A stretch of 64,000 nucleotides of DNA, from assembly GCF_001556105.1 (NCBI RefSeq), contig NZ_LSIF01000059.1:62001-126000 (forward strand). Reading direction: 5' to 3'. Source of the stretch: Pseudoxanthomonas mexicana. GTDB lineage: Bacteria > Pseudomonadota > Gammaproteobacteria > Xanthomonadales > Xanthomonadaceae. The position numbers and the translations under genes were made by a program. The notes below the pieces were generated by a model, which saw nothing but the letters and a program-made list of their open reading frames with translations, had not been told where the DNA came from and made no database searches. Positions 54,139 to 63,146 of the stretch are shown here, one piece after another (position 1 is the first letter of the stretch; each line of letters begins with the position of its first letter).

Positions 54139-54813
54139 TTACAGCTTGAACAACGGCTGCAGCTTCCGCGCCAGCCAGCCCGGGAACCGCAGCGGGGCAT
54201 CCAGCGCCGACACGCAGATGCAGGCCGCACCAGGCACGGTCACCGGCTGGTGTTCGACGTCGCTGTCGAGGTCGGCCACATCACCGGGGGCGAAGTGGCC
54301 CAGCGCGTCGTGGTACGCGCCGCGCAGGATCTGGGTCAGCTCGGTGCCGCCATGGCTGTGCACCGGCATGCTGCGGCCTGGGCCGATCTTCAACATCAGC
54401 AACGTGCCGCTCTTCGTCCCGCGCGCACGGATGCAATGCACGCCGGGCGCCATCCAGCGCCACTTCAAGGCGCGGTAGGAGGTGCCGAAATACGGATGCA
54501 GCGGTGCCGGCAGGCGGTCGTCGGCTTCATAGGGTGCGGTGCGCGGCGACGGCGCGGCGGCCGGCGCTGGCATGTCATCCAGCTGCGACAGCATGGCGGC
54601 GCGCAGGCCGGCGAACCGCTCCGTCGCCGCGATGGCCGCCGGCTGCTGGTGCTCGATCAGCTGCCCGCCGATGCGCTCGGCCTCGTCGACGCGTGCACGG
54701 CAGTGCGCACAGGTCTCCAGGTGCGTGGCGGCGACGATCGCGATTTCGACCGCGAGGGCGCCGGCCGCGTAGCTGACCACGGTGGACGGATCGAGATGAT
54801 GGTGCGGATTCAC
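54139..54813 (-). CDS. chrR: ChrR-type zinc anti-sigma factor with cupin domain
   Basis: 224 residues from a GTG at 54813, which overlaps the sigma stop as GTGA. Numbered from this start, His6, His31, Cys35 and Cys38 (THLETCAHC) fall at exactly the positions of the zinc ligands of the Rhodobacter sphaeroides ChrR anti-sigma domain. The C-terminal cupin reads MPVHSHGGTELTQIL, with His152, His154, Glu158 and His188. These equal the ChrR cupin ligands (141, 143, 147, 177) shifted by 11. In ChrR the N-terminal domain holds the sigma factor and the cupin is needed to release it on singlet oxygen or organic hydroperoxide. All metal ligands are present, so it should work the same way. Confidence 0.92.
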   Translation of the reverse strand: MNPHHHLDPSTVVSYAAGALAVEIAIVAATHLETCAHCRARVDEAERIGGQLIEHQQPAAIAATERFAGLRAAMLSQLDDMPAPAAAPSPRTAPYEADDRLPAPLHPYFGTSYRALKWRWMAPGVHCIRARGTKSGTLLMLKIGPGRSMPVHSHGGTELTQILRGAYHDALGHFAPGDVADLDSDVEHQPVTVPGAACICVSALDAPLRFPGWLARKLQPLFKL

Positions 54814-55436
54814 GACTGACCTCGTACAAGACCCTGCAGGCGCAGGAACGCGCGCCGCAGGTGCGACTTCACCGTGCCCAGCGGCATGTGCAGCTCGTCG
54901 GCGATGTCCTGGTGGCTCTTGGCTTCGAAATACGACATACGCATCAAACGGGCCTGCACGGCGGGCAGTTCCTCGATGCGGCGCTGCAGGTGCGCGTGTT
55001 CCGCATAGTCTTCGGCCGAGGTGAAGGGACGGGCCAGTTCCTCGTCCGACGCGGGGCATGCGTCGTCCAGCACCTGCACCCAGCCCGGCTCGCGTCGCAC
55101 ACGGTCGATATGCAGGTTGCGGCCGATGCGGAACAGCCACGTCGACACCGCGCCCTGCTGCGGGTCGTACATCGCCGCACGCTGCCACAGGCGCAACAGG
55201 GCTTCCTGCGACAGTTCCTCGGCCACCGGTTCGGGGCAGCCGAGCCCGCGCAGGTACAGGCACAGCCGCGGCATGAAGTGGTCATAGATGCGCATGAAGC
55301 TGGCACGGTCGCGCAGGCGCGCGACGGCGATCATGTCGCCGGTCCAGTCATGGGCATCCCGTGGCGAGGGCGTGGGTGTGGACACCGGCCGGGCCGTCCC
55401 GAAGGACGACGGTTTCCTTGTGAAGTCGGACGGCAT
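54810..55436 (-). CDS. ECF sigma factor partnered with ChrR (RpoE/ECF11-like)
   Basis: 208 residues. Region 2: FMRIYDHFMPRLCLYLRGLG, VAEELSQEALLRLWQRAAMY, and STWLFRIGRNLHIDRVRRE. Region 4: ARLMRMSYFEAKSHQDIADE, then LHMPLGTVKSHLRRAFLRLQ. The match to the singlet-oxygen sigma factor group is supported by the ChrR-type partner. The ATG at 55436 is preferred to an upstream ATG at 55535 because it lies behind a candidate promoter. It should direct the divergent lipid genes and its own operon. Confidence 0.88.
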   Translation of the reverse strand: MPSDFTRKPSSFGTARPVSTPTPSPRDAHDWTGDMIAVARLRDRASFMRIYDHFMPRLCLYLRGLGCPEPVAEELSQEALLRLWQRAAMYDPQQGAVSTWLFRIGRNLHIDRVRREPGWVQVLDDACPASDEELARPFTSAEDYAEHAHLQRRIEELPAVQARLMRMSYFEAKSHQDIADELHMPLGTVKSHLRRAFLRLQGLVRGQS

Positions 55437-55472
55437 GGTATGCCAGTTCCCGTTGCGGCTCGTGATGGCGGG

Positions 55473-55502
55473 CTTTACGCGCAAGTCAGGACTTTGGATG
55501 CA
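55473..55502 (-). promoter_or_regulatory. ECF-type promoter of the sigma-chrR operon
   Basis: Read on the minus strand: TGCATCC (55502-55496), an 18-nt spacer, then TAAAG (55477-55473). This is close to the TGATCC-N18-TAAGA-like consensus of the RpoE-ChrR group. It would give a leader of about 30 nt before the sigma ATG and imply self-activation. Confidence 0.6.
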
Positions 55503-55522
55503 GCCCCGCGGTGGCAGCGGGA

Positions 55523-55552
55523 TGCATCCATCCACGCCGCCTCACCGTAAGG
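55523..55552 (+). promoter_or_regulatory. ECF-type promoter of the lipid-modification genes
   Basis: TGCATCC (55523-55529), an 18-nt spacer and TAAGG (55548-55552), the same motif with identical spacing as the divergent promoter 20 bp away. The first ATG of the rightward genes is about 23 nt beyond the expected start of transcription. Confidence 0.6.
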
Positions 55553-55580
55553 GACATCATCCTCCCCACTGGCGCTCCGC

Positions 55581-56378
55581 ATGCCCATGCCCGCACGCCC
55601 TCGCCTGCTGCTGCTCCCCGCCGCCCTGCTGCTCGCTTCGGCCGGCAGCCGGGCGGAGGCGAACACCGACATCGAGCAGCAGGAAGCGCAGGCCTACGCG
55701 CGCAGCGGCACCGCCTTGCTCTACCGCGAATCGCACTGGCGTTACCGGCAGGATGGCGGCGCGCGCCGGCTGGTGCTGTACCGCTGTCCCGACGGCCGCG
55801 CGTTCGCGCGCAAGACGGTGATCGAGCGATCACGCGCGCAGGCGCCGGATTTCGACTTCGAGGACGCCCGCGACGGCTACCGCGAAGGCGTTCGCAGCGG
55901 ACCACGGGGACGCGTGGTGTACGTCCGCACCGATACCGCCGCCAGGCAGAAGGAACGTGCCCTCGCCGTCCCCGACGACGGCGTGATCGATGCCGGCTTC
56001 GATGCGAGCGTGCGATTGCACTGGACGGCGCTGCGTGCCGGCCGTGGCGTGACGCAGCCGTTCCTGCTACCCAGCCGCATGGCGTTCATGCCGGTGCGCC
56101 TGACACCGGATGCATCGGTCAGCTGGAACGGCATCCCGGCGAAGCGCCTGACGATGCGCCTGGACCGCTGGTACGGCTTCGTCGCACCGACGATGCAGCT
56201 GACCTACGCCGATGCCGACCAGCGACTGCTGGAGTTCGCCGGCATCGCGACGATCCGCGACGGCGCGGGAAAGCATCAGGATGTACGCATCGTCTTTCCG
56301 AAGCCCGCGATGGCGTCCGACGCGCGCGCCCTGCAGACGGCGCTGGCGACGCCGCTGGTCACCACGTGCGCAGGGTGA
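55581..56378 (+). CDS. Exported protein of unknown function, first gene of the lipid cluster
   Basis: 265 residues with a Sec signal ([20 protein letters not shown]). The mature part contains [34 protein letters not shown], and later [20 protein letters not shown] with VFPKPA. It is mainly beta-structured and may be a periplasmic lipid-binding or carrier protein, which is a guess from location. I do not recognise the family. It begins 23 nt after the ECF-type promoter, so it is probably part of the ChrR response. Confidence 0.7.
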   Translation: MPMPARPRLLLLPAALLLASAGSRAEANTDIEQQEAQAYARSGTALLYRESHWRYRQDGGARRLVLYRCPDGRAFARKTVIERSRAQAPDFDFEDARDGYREGVRSGPRGRVVYVRTDTAARQKERALAVPDDGVIDAGFDASVRLHWTALRAGRGVTQPFLLPSRMAFMPVRLTPDASVSWNGIPAKRLTMRLDRWYGFVAPTMQLTYADADQRLLEFAGIATIRDGAGKHQDVRIVFPKPAMASDARALQTALATPLVTTCAG

Positions 56379-56388
56379 ACGGGTTTCC

Positions 56389-56418
56389 CGCATCCAATCG
56401 CGCCGTCGCCACGTATGT
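56389..56418 (+). promoter_or_regulatory. Possible internal ECF promoter before the desaturase gene
   Basis: CGCATCC, an 18-nt spacer and TATGT show partial agreement with the two promoters at 55473-55552: six of seven -35 bases match, and the -10 is weaker. It lies just after the first gene and 28 bp before the desaturase ATG. It could boost the downstream genes. Confidence 0.3.
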
Positions 56419-56445
56419 CTCCTGAACGCAGCGGAGACACCTGCA

Positions 56446-57399
56446 ATGCCGGCCAGTGCACCCCCACCCTCTTCACTCGCGTCGCGCGGCCTGGCCACGC
56501 TGCGCCGGTGGTTCGATACGCAGGGGCGAGACACGGACGCTGCCAGCCCTGACCCGCGTATCGACTGGCTGCGTGCCGTGCCCTTCATCGGCATGCACCT
56601 GGCCTGCGTGGCGGTGCTGTGGGTCGGCGTGTCGTTGACCGCCGTGATCGTCGCGGTCGCGCTGTATGCCGTGCGCATGTTCGCCATCACCGGCTTCTAC
56701 CATCGCTATTTCTCGCACCGCACGTTTCGCACCTCGCGGGTGCTGCAGTTCGTCTTCGCGCTGATCGGCGCTTCCAGCGTGCAACGCGGGCCGCTGTGGT
56801 GGGCGGCACACCATCGCAACCACCATCGGCATGCCGATACCGCGGCCGATCCGCACTCGCCCTCCGTGCACGGCTTCTGGTGGAGCCACGCAGGCTGGTT
56901 CCTCACCCGCGACGGCTTCCGCACCGACTGGTCGCGTATTCCCGACCTGGCCGGCTATCCGGAACTGCGCTGGCTGGACCGCTACGACACGGTGGTGCCG
57001 GTGGTGCTGGCCGCCGCACTCTACGGCCTCGGCGTGCTGCTCGACCGCATCGCCCCGCAGCTGGGCACCAGCGGGCCGCAGCTGCTGGTGTGGGGCTTCT
57101 TCGTCTCCACCGTCGTGCTGTTCCATGCCACGGTCACGATCAATTCGCTGGCGCACCGCTACGGCAAGCGCCGTTTCGACACGCGCGACGACAGCCGCAA
57201 CAACCTGTGGCTGGCCCTGCTGACGTTCGGCGAGGGCTGGCACAACAACCATCACTTCTTCCCCGGCACGGCCCGGCAGGGATTCCGCTGGTGGGAGGTC
57301 GACCTCACCTGGTACGGGCTGCGCGTGCTCGCACTGTTCGGACTGGTCCGCGATCTCAAGCCGGTGCCCGCGTGGGTGCTCGCGAAGGCGAGGCCCTGA
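56446..57399 (+). CDS. Membrane fatty-acid (acyl-CoA/acyl-lipid) desaturase
   Basis: 317-residue di-iron desaturase with three His boxes in order: HRYFSH (in [11 protein letters not shown]), HHRNHH ([13 protein letters not shown]) and HNNHH ([11 protein letters not shown]). Hydrophobic segments lie around each pair of boxes. It inserts a double bond in fatty-acyl chains using O2 and electrons. The open frame begins earlier, but the ATG at 56446 gives a protein of usual length. The next gene starts 2 bp after its stop, suggesting one transcript. Confidence 0.9.
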   Translation: MPASAPPPSSLASRGLATLRRWFDTQGRDTDAASPDPRIDWLRAVPFIGMHLACVAVLWVGVSLTAVIVAVALYAVRMFAITGFYHRYFSHRTFRTSRVLQFVFALIGASSVQRGPLWWAAHHRNHHRHADTAADPHSPSVHGFWWSHAGWFLTRDGFRTDWSRIPDLAGYPELRWLDRYDTVVPVVLAAALYGLGVLLDRIAPQLGTSGPQLLVWGFFVSTVVLFHATVTINSLAHRYGKRRFDTRDDSRNNLWLALLTFGEGWHNNHHFFPGTARQGFRWWEVDLTWYGLRVLALFGLVRDLKPVPAWVLAKARP

Positions 57400-57401
57400 G
57401 C

Positions 57402-58688
57402 ATGCGCATCGCCGTGATCGGATCGGGCATCGCCGGGCTGGCCTCCGCCTGGTGGCTGTCGAAGCGACATGAGGTGGTGCTCTACGAGGCCAACGACTAT
57501 CTCGGTGGTCATACGCATACGCATGAGGTGGAACAGGCCGGCCGGCGCTACGCCATCGACAGCGGCTTCATCGTCTTCAATCCCGACAACTATCCCTTGC
57601 TGTGCGGCCTGTTCGATGAACTCGGGGTGGCGTCGCAGCCAACCACCATGAGCTTTTCGGTCCACAGCGAGCGCAGCGGCGTGGAATACAACGCGACCAG
57701 CCTGGACGGCCTGTTCTGCCAGCGCCGCAACCTGGTGTCGCCGCGCTTCCTCGGCATGCTGAAGGACCTGGCGCGCTTCTACCGGGAAGCGCCCGCGCTG
57801 CTGACCGGCGACGACGCGGGTCCGACGCTTGGCGACTACCTGCACGCAGGCGGCTACGGCGCGGCGTTCCGCGACGAACACCTGGTCCCGATGGCATCGG
57901 CGCTGTGGTCGTCGCCGCCGGATCGCATCCTGGCGTTCCCCGCGCGCTACCTGGTGCAGTTCATGGCGCACCACCAGATGCTGACGCTGGGACGGCGCGC
58001 GCCGTGGCGCGTGGTGACCGGCGGATCCGCCACCTATGTGCGCGCACTGCGGCATCGCTGGTCGGTGCAGGAACGCGTGTCGTGCCCCGTGTATGCGGTG
58101 ACCCGCGATGCGCACGGTGTCGAGCTGATCAGTGAAGCCGGACGCGAACGCTACGACCACGCGGTGCTGGCCTGCCACAGCGACACCACGCTGGCGCTGC
58201 TGCAGCAGGACATCGACGCGCGCGAGCGCGAGATCCTCGGCGCGATCCGCTACCAGACCAACGACACCGTGCTGCATACCGACGCGCGCCTGCTACCGCG
58301 CCGTCGCAAGGCCTGGGCGGCGTGGAATGCGCACGTACCACGCGCCCCCGATGCGCCGTGCACGGTCAGCTACTGCATGAACCTGTTGCAGGGCGTCGTG
58401 TCGCCCGAGCCCTTCGTCGTCACGCTCAACCGCAGCGACGACATCGATCCCGCCCGCGTGCTGCGCCGCATGCAGTACCGGCACCCCGTCTACGATCACG
58501 CCATGGTCGCCGCGCAGCAGCGTCGCCACGAGATCCAGGGACATCGCCGCACGTGGTTCGCCGGTGCGTACTGGGGCTGGGGCTTCCACGAGGACGGCAT
58601 CCGCAGCGCACACGATCTGGTCAACGCGTTCGAGGCACGTCACCTGGCCGCCGATGTACCGCATCGGCGCGAGGCCGTGACCGCATGA
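57402..58688 (+). CDS. FAD-dependent oxidoreductase (amine-oxidase-like)
   Basis: 428 residues. The N-terminal dinucleotide fold reads [20 protein letters not shown] with the acidic end [17 protein letters not shown]. The C-terminus returns to FAD with [20 protein letters not shown]. Similar proteins precede DUF1365 and Cfa genes in many genomes, and some relatives remove hydrogen from methylated fatty acids. The likely substrate here is a phospholipid fatty-acid chain, which is inference from context. Its last codons overlap the next start (ATGA). Confidence 0.88.
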   Translation: MRIAVIGSGIAGLASAWWLSKRHEVVLYEANDYLGGHTHTHEVEQAGRRYAIDSGFIVFNPDNYPLLCGLFDELGVASQPTTMSFSVHSERSGVEYNATSLDGLFCQRRNLVSPRFLGMLKDLARFYREAPALLTGDDAGPTLGDYLHAGGYGAAFRDEHLVPMASALWSSPPDRILAFPARYLVQFMAHHQMLTLGRRAPWRVVTGGSATYVRALRHRWSVQERVSCPVYAVTRDAHGVELISEAGRERYDHAVLACHSDTTLALLQQDIDAREREILGAIRYQTNDTVLHTDARLLPRRRKAWAAWNAHVPRAPDAPCTVSYCMNLLQGVVSPEPFVVTLNRSDDIDPARVLRRMQYRHPVYDHAMVAAQQRRHEIQGHRRTWFAGAYWGWGFHEDGIRSAHDLVNAFEARHLAADVPHRREAVTA

Positions 58689-59461
58689 AGGCACCGCTCG
58701 CCAGTGCGGTGTACGAAGGCTGGGTGCGCCATCGCCGGCACGTGCCGCGACCGCACGCCTTCCGCTACCGCATGGCGCAGCTCTACCTGGACCTGGATGA
58801 GCTGGAGCAGGTGTTCGCGCGCCGCTGGCTATGGTCGATCGGCCGGCGCAACCTGGCCGAGTTCCGGCGCAGCGACTACCTCGCGCCGCACGACCAGCCG
58901 CTCGCCGAGGCCGTGCGCGACCGCGTCGCGCGGCGGCTGGGGCGACGCCCCGAAGGCCCTGTCCGCCTGCTCACGCACCTGCGCTACGGCGGCCTCGTGT
59001 TCAACCCGGTGAGCTTCTACTACTGCTTCCAGCCCGACGGCACCACGCTGGATGCGGTGCTGGCGGAGATCACCAACACACCGTGGCGCGAGCGGCACAG
59101 TTACGTGTTGCCGGTGCAGGAAGGCGCGCCGCGTGGCGATGGCTGGGAATGGGGGTTCGACAAGGCCTTCCATGTCTCGCCGTTCCTGCCGATGGACTGC
59201 GACTACCTTTGGCGCTTCAACTCGCCGGACGACGCGCTGCGCGTGCACATGCAGGTCGCACGCGAAGGCCAGTGCGCTTTCGACGCCACCTTGACGCTGC
59301 AGCGCCGACCCTTGAATGGCGCATCGCTGGCACGCGTGCTGTGGCGCTACCCGCTGATGACTGCGCAGGTGGTCGGCGGCATCCACTGGCAGGCGTTGCG
59401 CCTGTGGCTGAAGCGCACGCCGGTCCACGACCACCCTTCCCTCTCCCGCGAAGCCCCATGA
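58685..59461 (+). CDS. DUF1365 family protein
   Basis: 258-residue protein of unknown activity. Markers are [20 protein letters not shown] near the start, [54 protein letters not shown] and [20 protein letters not shown]. It is nearly always encoded between the FAD oxidoreductase and a Cfa-like enzyme. It is translationally coupled on both sides by 4-bp overlaps, so it is presumably part of one lipid-modifying pathway. Confidence 0.9.
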   Translation: MKAPLASAVYEGWVRHRRHVPRPHAFRYRMAQLYLDLDELEQVFARRWLWSIGRRNLAEFRRSDYLAPHDQPLAEAVRDRVARRLGRRPEGPVRLLTHLRYGGLVFNPVSFYYCFQPDGTTLDAVLAEITNTPWRERHSYVLPVQEGAPRGDGWEWGFDKAFHVSPFLPMDCDYLWRFNSPDDALRVHMQVAREGQCAFDATLTLQRRPLNGASLARVLWRYPLMTAQVVGGIHWQALRLWLKRTPVHDHPSLSREAP

Positions 59462-60711
59462 ACGAGATCGCAGACGTTTCCCCTCCGCCGGTGTACGGCG
59501 CGCTCGACCGCTCGCTGCGCACGCAGCTGCTCGCACGCCTGGATGCCCTCGCCCACGGCACGCTGGTGGTACGTGATGCGCTGGGCGAGCACCGCTTCGG
59601 CAAGGCGACCGGTGATGCGCTGCCCACCGTGCACGTCTGGGTGGACGATCCCGCGTTCTATCGCGCGATCGCCGCGCAGGGCAGTGTCGGTGCCGGCGAG
59701 GCGTACATCGCCGGCCACTGGCGCTGCGATGACCTGGTCATGCTGGTGCGGCTGCTGGTGCGCAACCGGTCGCTGCTCGACGGCATGGAAACCGGCCTCG
59801 CCCGCCTTGGTGGCTGGGCGCTGCGACGCTGGCATGCGTTCCGCCGCAACACGCGCGAAGGCAGCCGCCGCAACATCGCCGCGCACTACGACCTCGGCAA
59901 CGACTTCTTCGCGCTGTTCCTGTCGCCCGACCTGATGTACTCGTCGGCGATGTTCGCCTCGGCGGACGACGACCTCGACACCGCCTCCTTCCGCAAGCTC
60001 GATGCGGTGTGCCGCAAGCTGCAGTTGTCGCCGGCTGATCGCGTGATCGAGATCGGCACCGGCTGGGGCGGCTTCGCGCTGCATGCCGCACGCCACTACG
60101 GTTGCCATGTCACCACGACCACCATCTCGCGCGAGCAGCACGCCCTGGCCAGCCAGCGCGTCGCAGAGGCCGGACTGCAGGATCGGGTGTCGTTGCTGCT
60201 GCAGGACTACCGCGACCTGCGGGGCACATACGACAAGCTGGTGTCCATCGAGATGATCGAGGCCATCGGTGCGCCGTACCTGGATACTTTCTTCGGCAAG
60301 CTGGGTGCGTTGCTGCGGCCGGGCGGACAGGCGCTGCTGCAGGCCATCACCATCGAAGACCACCGCTACGTGCAGGCGCGCGATGCGGTGGACTTCATCA
60401 AGCGCTTCGTTTTCCCCGGCAGCTTCATCCCGTCGCTGGAAGCGATGTACGGCGCCAAGACCCGCGCCAGCGACCTGCAGGTGGTGCACCAGGAGGACTT
60501 CGGTCTGTCGTACGCGTACACGCTGCGCGCCTGGCGCCGCCGTTTCCTGATGCGCCTGCAGGACGTGCGCGCGCAGGGGTTCGATGAGCGCTTCATCCGC
60601 CTGTGGGAGTTCTACCTGGCGTATTGCGAAGGCGGCTTCCTCGAACGCTCCATCGGTGTGTCGCACCTGCTGATGCAGCGACCGCTGCATGGCGCAACGG
60701 GGGCACGATGA
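59458..60711 (+). CDS. Cyclopropane-fatty-acid-synthase-like methyltransferase, first copy
   Basis: 417 residues. The SAM site reads [16 protein letters not shown], followed by [40 protein letters not shown] and [16 protein letters not shown]. It aligns along the full length of E. coli Cfa. From memory, the bicarbonate ligands there are Cys139, Glu239, His266 and Tyr317. Here the Cys position reads YSSAMF (Ser), the His position LQAIT (Gln), while the Glu and Tyr positions remain. True cyclopropane formation is therefore doubtful, and simple methyl transfer to an unsaturated chain is more likely. Overlaps DUF1365 and DUF1295 by ATGA. Confidence 0.88.
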   Translation: MNEIADVSPPPVYGALDRSLRTQLLARLDALAHGTLVVRDALGEHRFGKATGDALPTVHVWVDDPAFYRAIAAQGSVGAGEAYIAGHWRCDDLVMLVRLLVRNRSLLDGMETGLARLGGWALRRWHAFRRNTREGSRRNIAAHYDLGNDFFALFLSPDLMYSSAMFASADDDLDTASFRKLDAVCRKLQLSPADRVIEIGTGWGGFALHAARHYGCHVTTTTISREQHALASQRVAEAGLQDRVSLLLQDYRDLRGTYDKLVSIEMIEAIGAPYLDTFFGKLGALLRPGGQALLQAITIEDHRYVQARDAVDFIKRFVFPGSFIPSLEAMYGAKTRASDLQVVHQEDFGLSYAYTLRAWRRRFLMRLQDVRAQGFDERFIRLWEFYLAYCEGGFLERSIGVSHLLMQRPLHGATGAR

Positions 60712-61505
60712 ACCTGCTGCCTGCGATCGCGATCGTCTGGGGCGTGTCCCTGTTGGCCATGACCGTCGGCTGGTGGTGGCAACGCCGCCACACCAACGCC
60801 GGCATGGTCGACGTGGTGTGGACCGCGTGCGTGGGATTCGCCGCGATTTTCCTGGCCGCCTGCGGCGATGGCGCCTGGCAGGCCCGCGTCGCGCTGGCCG
60901 TGCTCGGTGGCAGCTGGGGCCTGCGGCTGGCGGTGCACCTGTGGCAACGCGTCACCCATGAACCCGAAGACGGCCGTTACCAGTACCTGCGCGCGCACTG
61001 GCACGGCCACCAGGGCAAGTTCTACCTGTTCTTCGCCGGTCAGTCGCTGCTGGTGCTGCTGTTCGCGTTGCCGTTCGCCGCCGTGGCGCGCAGTCCGGTC
61101 GCCACGGTCTGGCCATGGATCGCACTGGCCGCGCTGATCGGCGCGGTCAGCGTGATCGGCGAAACGGTCGCCGACCGCCAGCTCGCCCGCTTCCGCGGCG
61201 ATCCGGCGAATCGTGGCCGCACGTGCCGCGAAGGGCTATGGCGTTACTCGCGCCATCCCAACTACTTCTTCGAATGGCTGCACTGGTTCGCCTACATCGC
61301 GCTGGCGGCGGGCTCGCCGTGGTTCTGGCTGTCGCTGAGCGGCCCGCTGGTGATGTTCGTGTTCCTGCGCTGGATCAGCGGCATTCCGTTCACCGAAGCG
61401 CAGGCGCTGCGCACGCGTGGCGACGACTACCGCGACTACCAGCGGCGCACGCCGATGCTGTTCCCCTGGTTCCCGACACCTGCAGGCAAGGAGACGACAC
61501 GATGA
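60708..61505 (+). CDS. DUF1295 family membrane protein (steroid 5-alpha-reductase-like)
   Basis: 265 residues with six to seven predicted helices. The C-terminal half carries the family pattern GLWRYSRHPNYFFEWLHWFA and then LRTRGDDYRDYQRRTPMLFP. Relatives reduce double bonds or belong to isoprenylcysteine-methyltransferase-like folds. In this setting it may reduce or reshape an unsaturated acyl chain. The start overlaps the Cfa-like stop (ATGA). Confidence 0.9.
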   Translation: MNLLPAIAIVWGVSLLAMTVGWWWQRRHTNAGMVDVVWTACVGFAAIFLAACGDGAWQARVALAVLGGSWGLRLAVHLWQRVTHEPEDGRYQYLRAHWHGHQGKFYLFFAGQSLLVLLFALPFAAVARSPVATVWPWIALAALIGAVSVIGETVADRQLARFRGDPANRGRTCREGLWRYSRHPNYFFEWLHWFAYIALAAGSPWFWLSLSGPLVMFVFLRWISGIPFTEAQALRTRGDDYRDYQRRTPMLFPWFPTPAGKETTR

Positions 61506-62584
61506 ACACGATGGCCGGCGAACTGCCACTCGACCGACCCGCCACCGGCCTGCTCGGCCTGGCCGAACGCGGCGTGTTGCCCGACGCCGTGATCCGCGCC
61601 GGCATCCGGCGGCTGTGCGCGCAACGCCTGCGCGAAGAAAGCGAGGGCGGCCAGGCGGGCCAGGCCGCGCGCCTTGCCAAGCGCCTGCACGAGCTGCGCC
61701 GCGGCGCGGTGGCGCGGCATACCGATGCCGCCAACCGCCAGCACTACGAGCTGCCGGCGGCGTTCTTCCGCCATTGCCTCGGCCACCGGCTGAAGTACAG
61801 CAGCTGCTTCTACGCCACCGGCAACGAGACGCTGGACCAGGCCGAGGACGCGATGCTGGCGCTGTACGGCGAACGCGCCGCCCTGGCCGACGGCCAGGAC
61901 ATCCTCGAACTCGGCTGCGGCTGGGGCTCGCTGACGCTGTGGATGGCGGCGCGCTACCCGAATGCCCGCATCACCGCGGTGTCCAACTCGCATTCGCAGC
62001 GCGATTTCATCGAAGCGCGCTGCCAGGAACGCGGCCTGCACAACGTCCGCGTCATCACCTGCGACGTCAACCAGCTGCAGCTGGAGCAGCAGGCCTTCGA
62101 CCGCTGCGTGTCGGTGGAGATGTTCGAACACGTCAGCAACCATGCGGCGCTGATGCAGCGCATCCACGATGCCCTGCGCCCCGGTGGCGCACTGTTCGTG
62201 CACATCTTCGTCCACCGCCACCTGATGTACCCGTTCGAGACGCAGGGCGAAGACAACTGGATGGGCCGGCACTTCTTCACCGGCGGCATGATGCCGTCGG
62301 CCGACCTGCTGCTGTTCTTCCAGGATCACCTGCACCTGCAGGAACGCTGGCTGCTGGATGGCACGCACTACCAGCGCACCGCCAACCACTGGCTGGCGCA
62401 GCACGACGCGCACCGCGACGAGGTGATGCCGGTGCTGCGCACGGCCTATGGCGATGCCGCCGCGTTGTGGAACCAGCGCTGGCGCATGTTCTGGATGGCC
62501 TGCGCCGAACTCTTCGGCTACCGCGACGGCCAGGAATGGCTGGTCGCGCATTACCGGTTCCAGCGTCCAACCCAGGAGCACTGA
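61502..62584 (+). CDS. Cyclopropane-fatty-acid-synthase-like methyltransferase, second copy
   Basis: 360 residues with a Cfa-type fold. The SAM motif is ILELGCGWGSLTLWMA, then RITAVSNSHSQRDFIEARCQ, VSVEMFEHVSNH and the terminal GDNWMGRHFF-like segment (EDNWMGRHFFTGGMMPSADL). It is closer to the coclaurine N-methyltransferase-like branch than to classical Cfa. It probably methylates a lipid or another small substrate made by its neighbours. The start overlaps the DUF1295 stop (ATGA). Confidence 0.88.
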   Translation: MNTMAGELPLDRPATGLLGLAERGVLPDAVIRAGIRRLCAQRLREESEGGQAGQAARLAKRLHELRRGAVARHTDAANRQHYELPAAFFRHCLGHRLKYSSCFYATGNETLDQAEDAMLALYGERAALADGQDILELGCGWGSLTLWMAARYPNARITAVSNSHSQRDFIEARCQERGLHNVRVITCDVNQLQLEQQAFDRCVSVEMFEHVSNHAALMQRIHDALRPGGALFVHIFVHRHLMYPFETQGEDNWMGRHFFTGGMMPSADLLLFFQDHLHLQERWLLDGTHYQRTANHWLAQHDAHRDEVMPVLRTAYGDAAALWNQRWRMFWMACAELFGYRDGQEWLVAHYRFQRPTQEH

Positions 62585-62585
62585 C

Positions 62586-63113
62586 ATGCGCACCCTGCCC
62601 TTCGCCTTGCTCGCCGTCATGGTCGCCAGCACGGCCGCGTGCCGCCAGGGCAACGTCAAACCGTCGATCCCCACCGCGGCCCCGGTGGACGTGGCGCGTT
62701 TCATGGGCGACTGGTACGTCATCGCCCATATCCCCTCGTTTCCCGAACGCAACGCCTACGCGGCCGTCGAGTCGTATGCGCGGTTGCCGGATGGCCGCAT
62801 CCAGACCACGTTCCGTTTCCGCAAGGGCGCGCTCGACGGCCCCGAGAAGACGATGCACCCGGTCGGTACCGTCACGCCAGACACGGGCGGCGCAGTGTGG
62901 GGCATGCAGTTCGTCTGGCCGATCCAGGCCGAGTACGTCATCGCGTACGTGGATGCCGACTACCAGCAAACGATCGTCGGGCGCAGCAGGCGCGACTACG
63001 TGTGGATGATGGCGCGCACACCGACGATCACGGAGGCGGACTACCAGACGCGGCTCCGGCAGATCGAGGCGATGGGGTACGACATCACGAAGATCCGCCG
63101 CGTACCGCACTGA
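62586..63113 (+). CDS. Lipocalin family lipoprotein (Blc-like)
   Basis: 175 residues; signal FALLAVMVASTAACRQ with Cys19 for lipid attachment. The lipocalin signature G-x-W-Y reads MGDWYVIAHIPSFPERNAYA. Later strands include FRFRKGALDG, WGMQFVWPIQAEYVIAYVDA and GRSRRDYVWMMARTPTI. Bacterial lipocalins bind lipids or fatty acids at the outer membrane and are induced by envelope stress. It starts 1 bp after the previous stop and ends the run, where it may carry or repair modified lipids. Confidence 0.92.
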   Translation: MRTLPFALLAVMVASTAACRQGNVKPSIPTAAPVDVARFMGDWYVIAHIPSFPERNAYAAVESYARLPDGRIQTTFRFRKGALDGPEKTMHPVGTVTPDTGGAVWGMQFVWPIQAEYVIAYVDADYQQTIVGRSRRDYVWMMARTPTITEADYQTRLRQIEAMGYDITKIRRVPH

Positions 63114-63146
63114 CGGCACGCGACGGCCGATGGTCGTTCGCGGACG

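Noticed and set aside
54813..55263. Upstream extension of the chrR-like frame to 55263
   Set aside because: It is antisense-free but overlaps the sigma gene in another frame. The GTG at 54813 gives zinc ligands at exactly the known ChrR positions and a 4-bp overlap.
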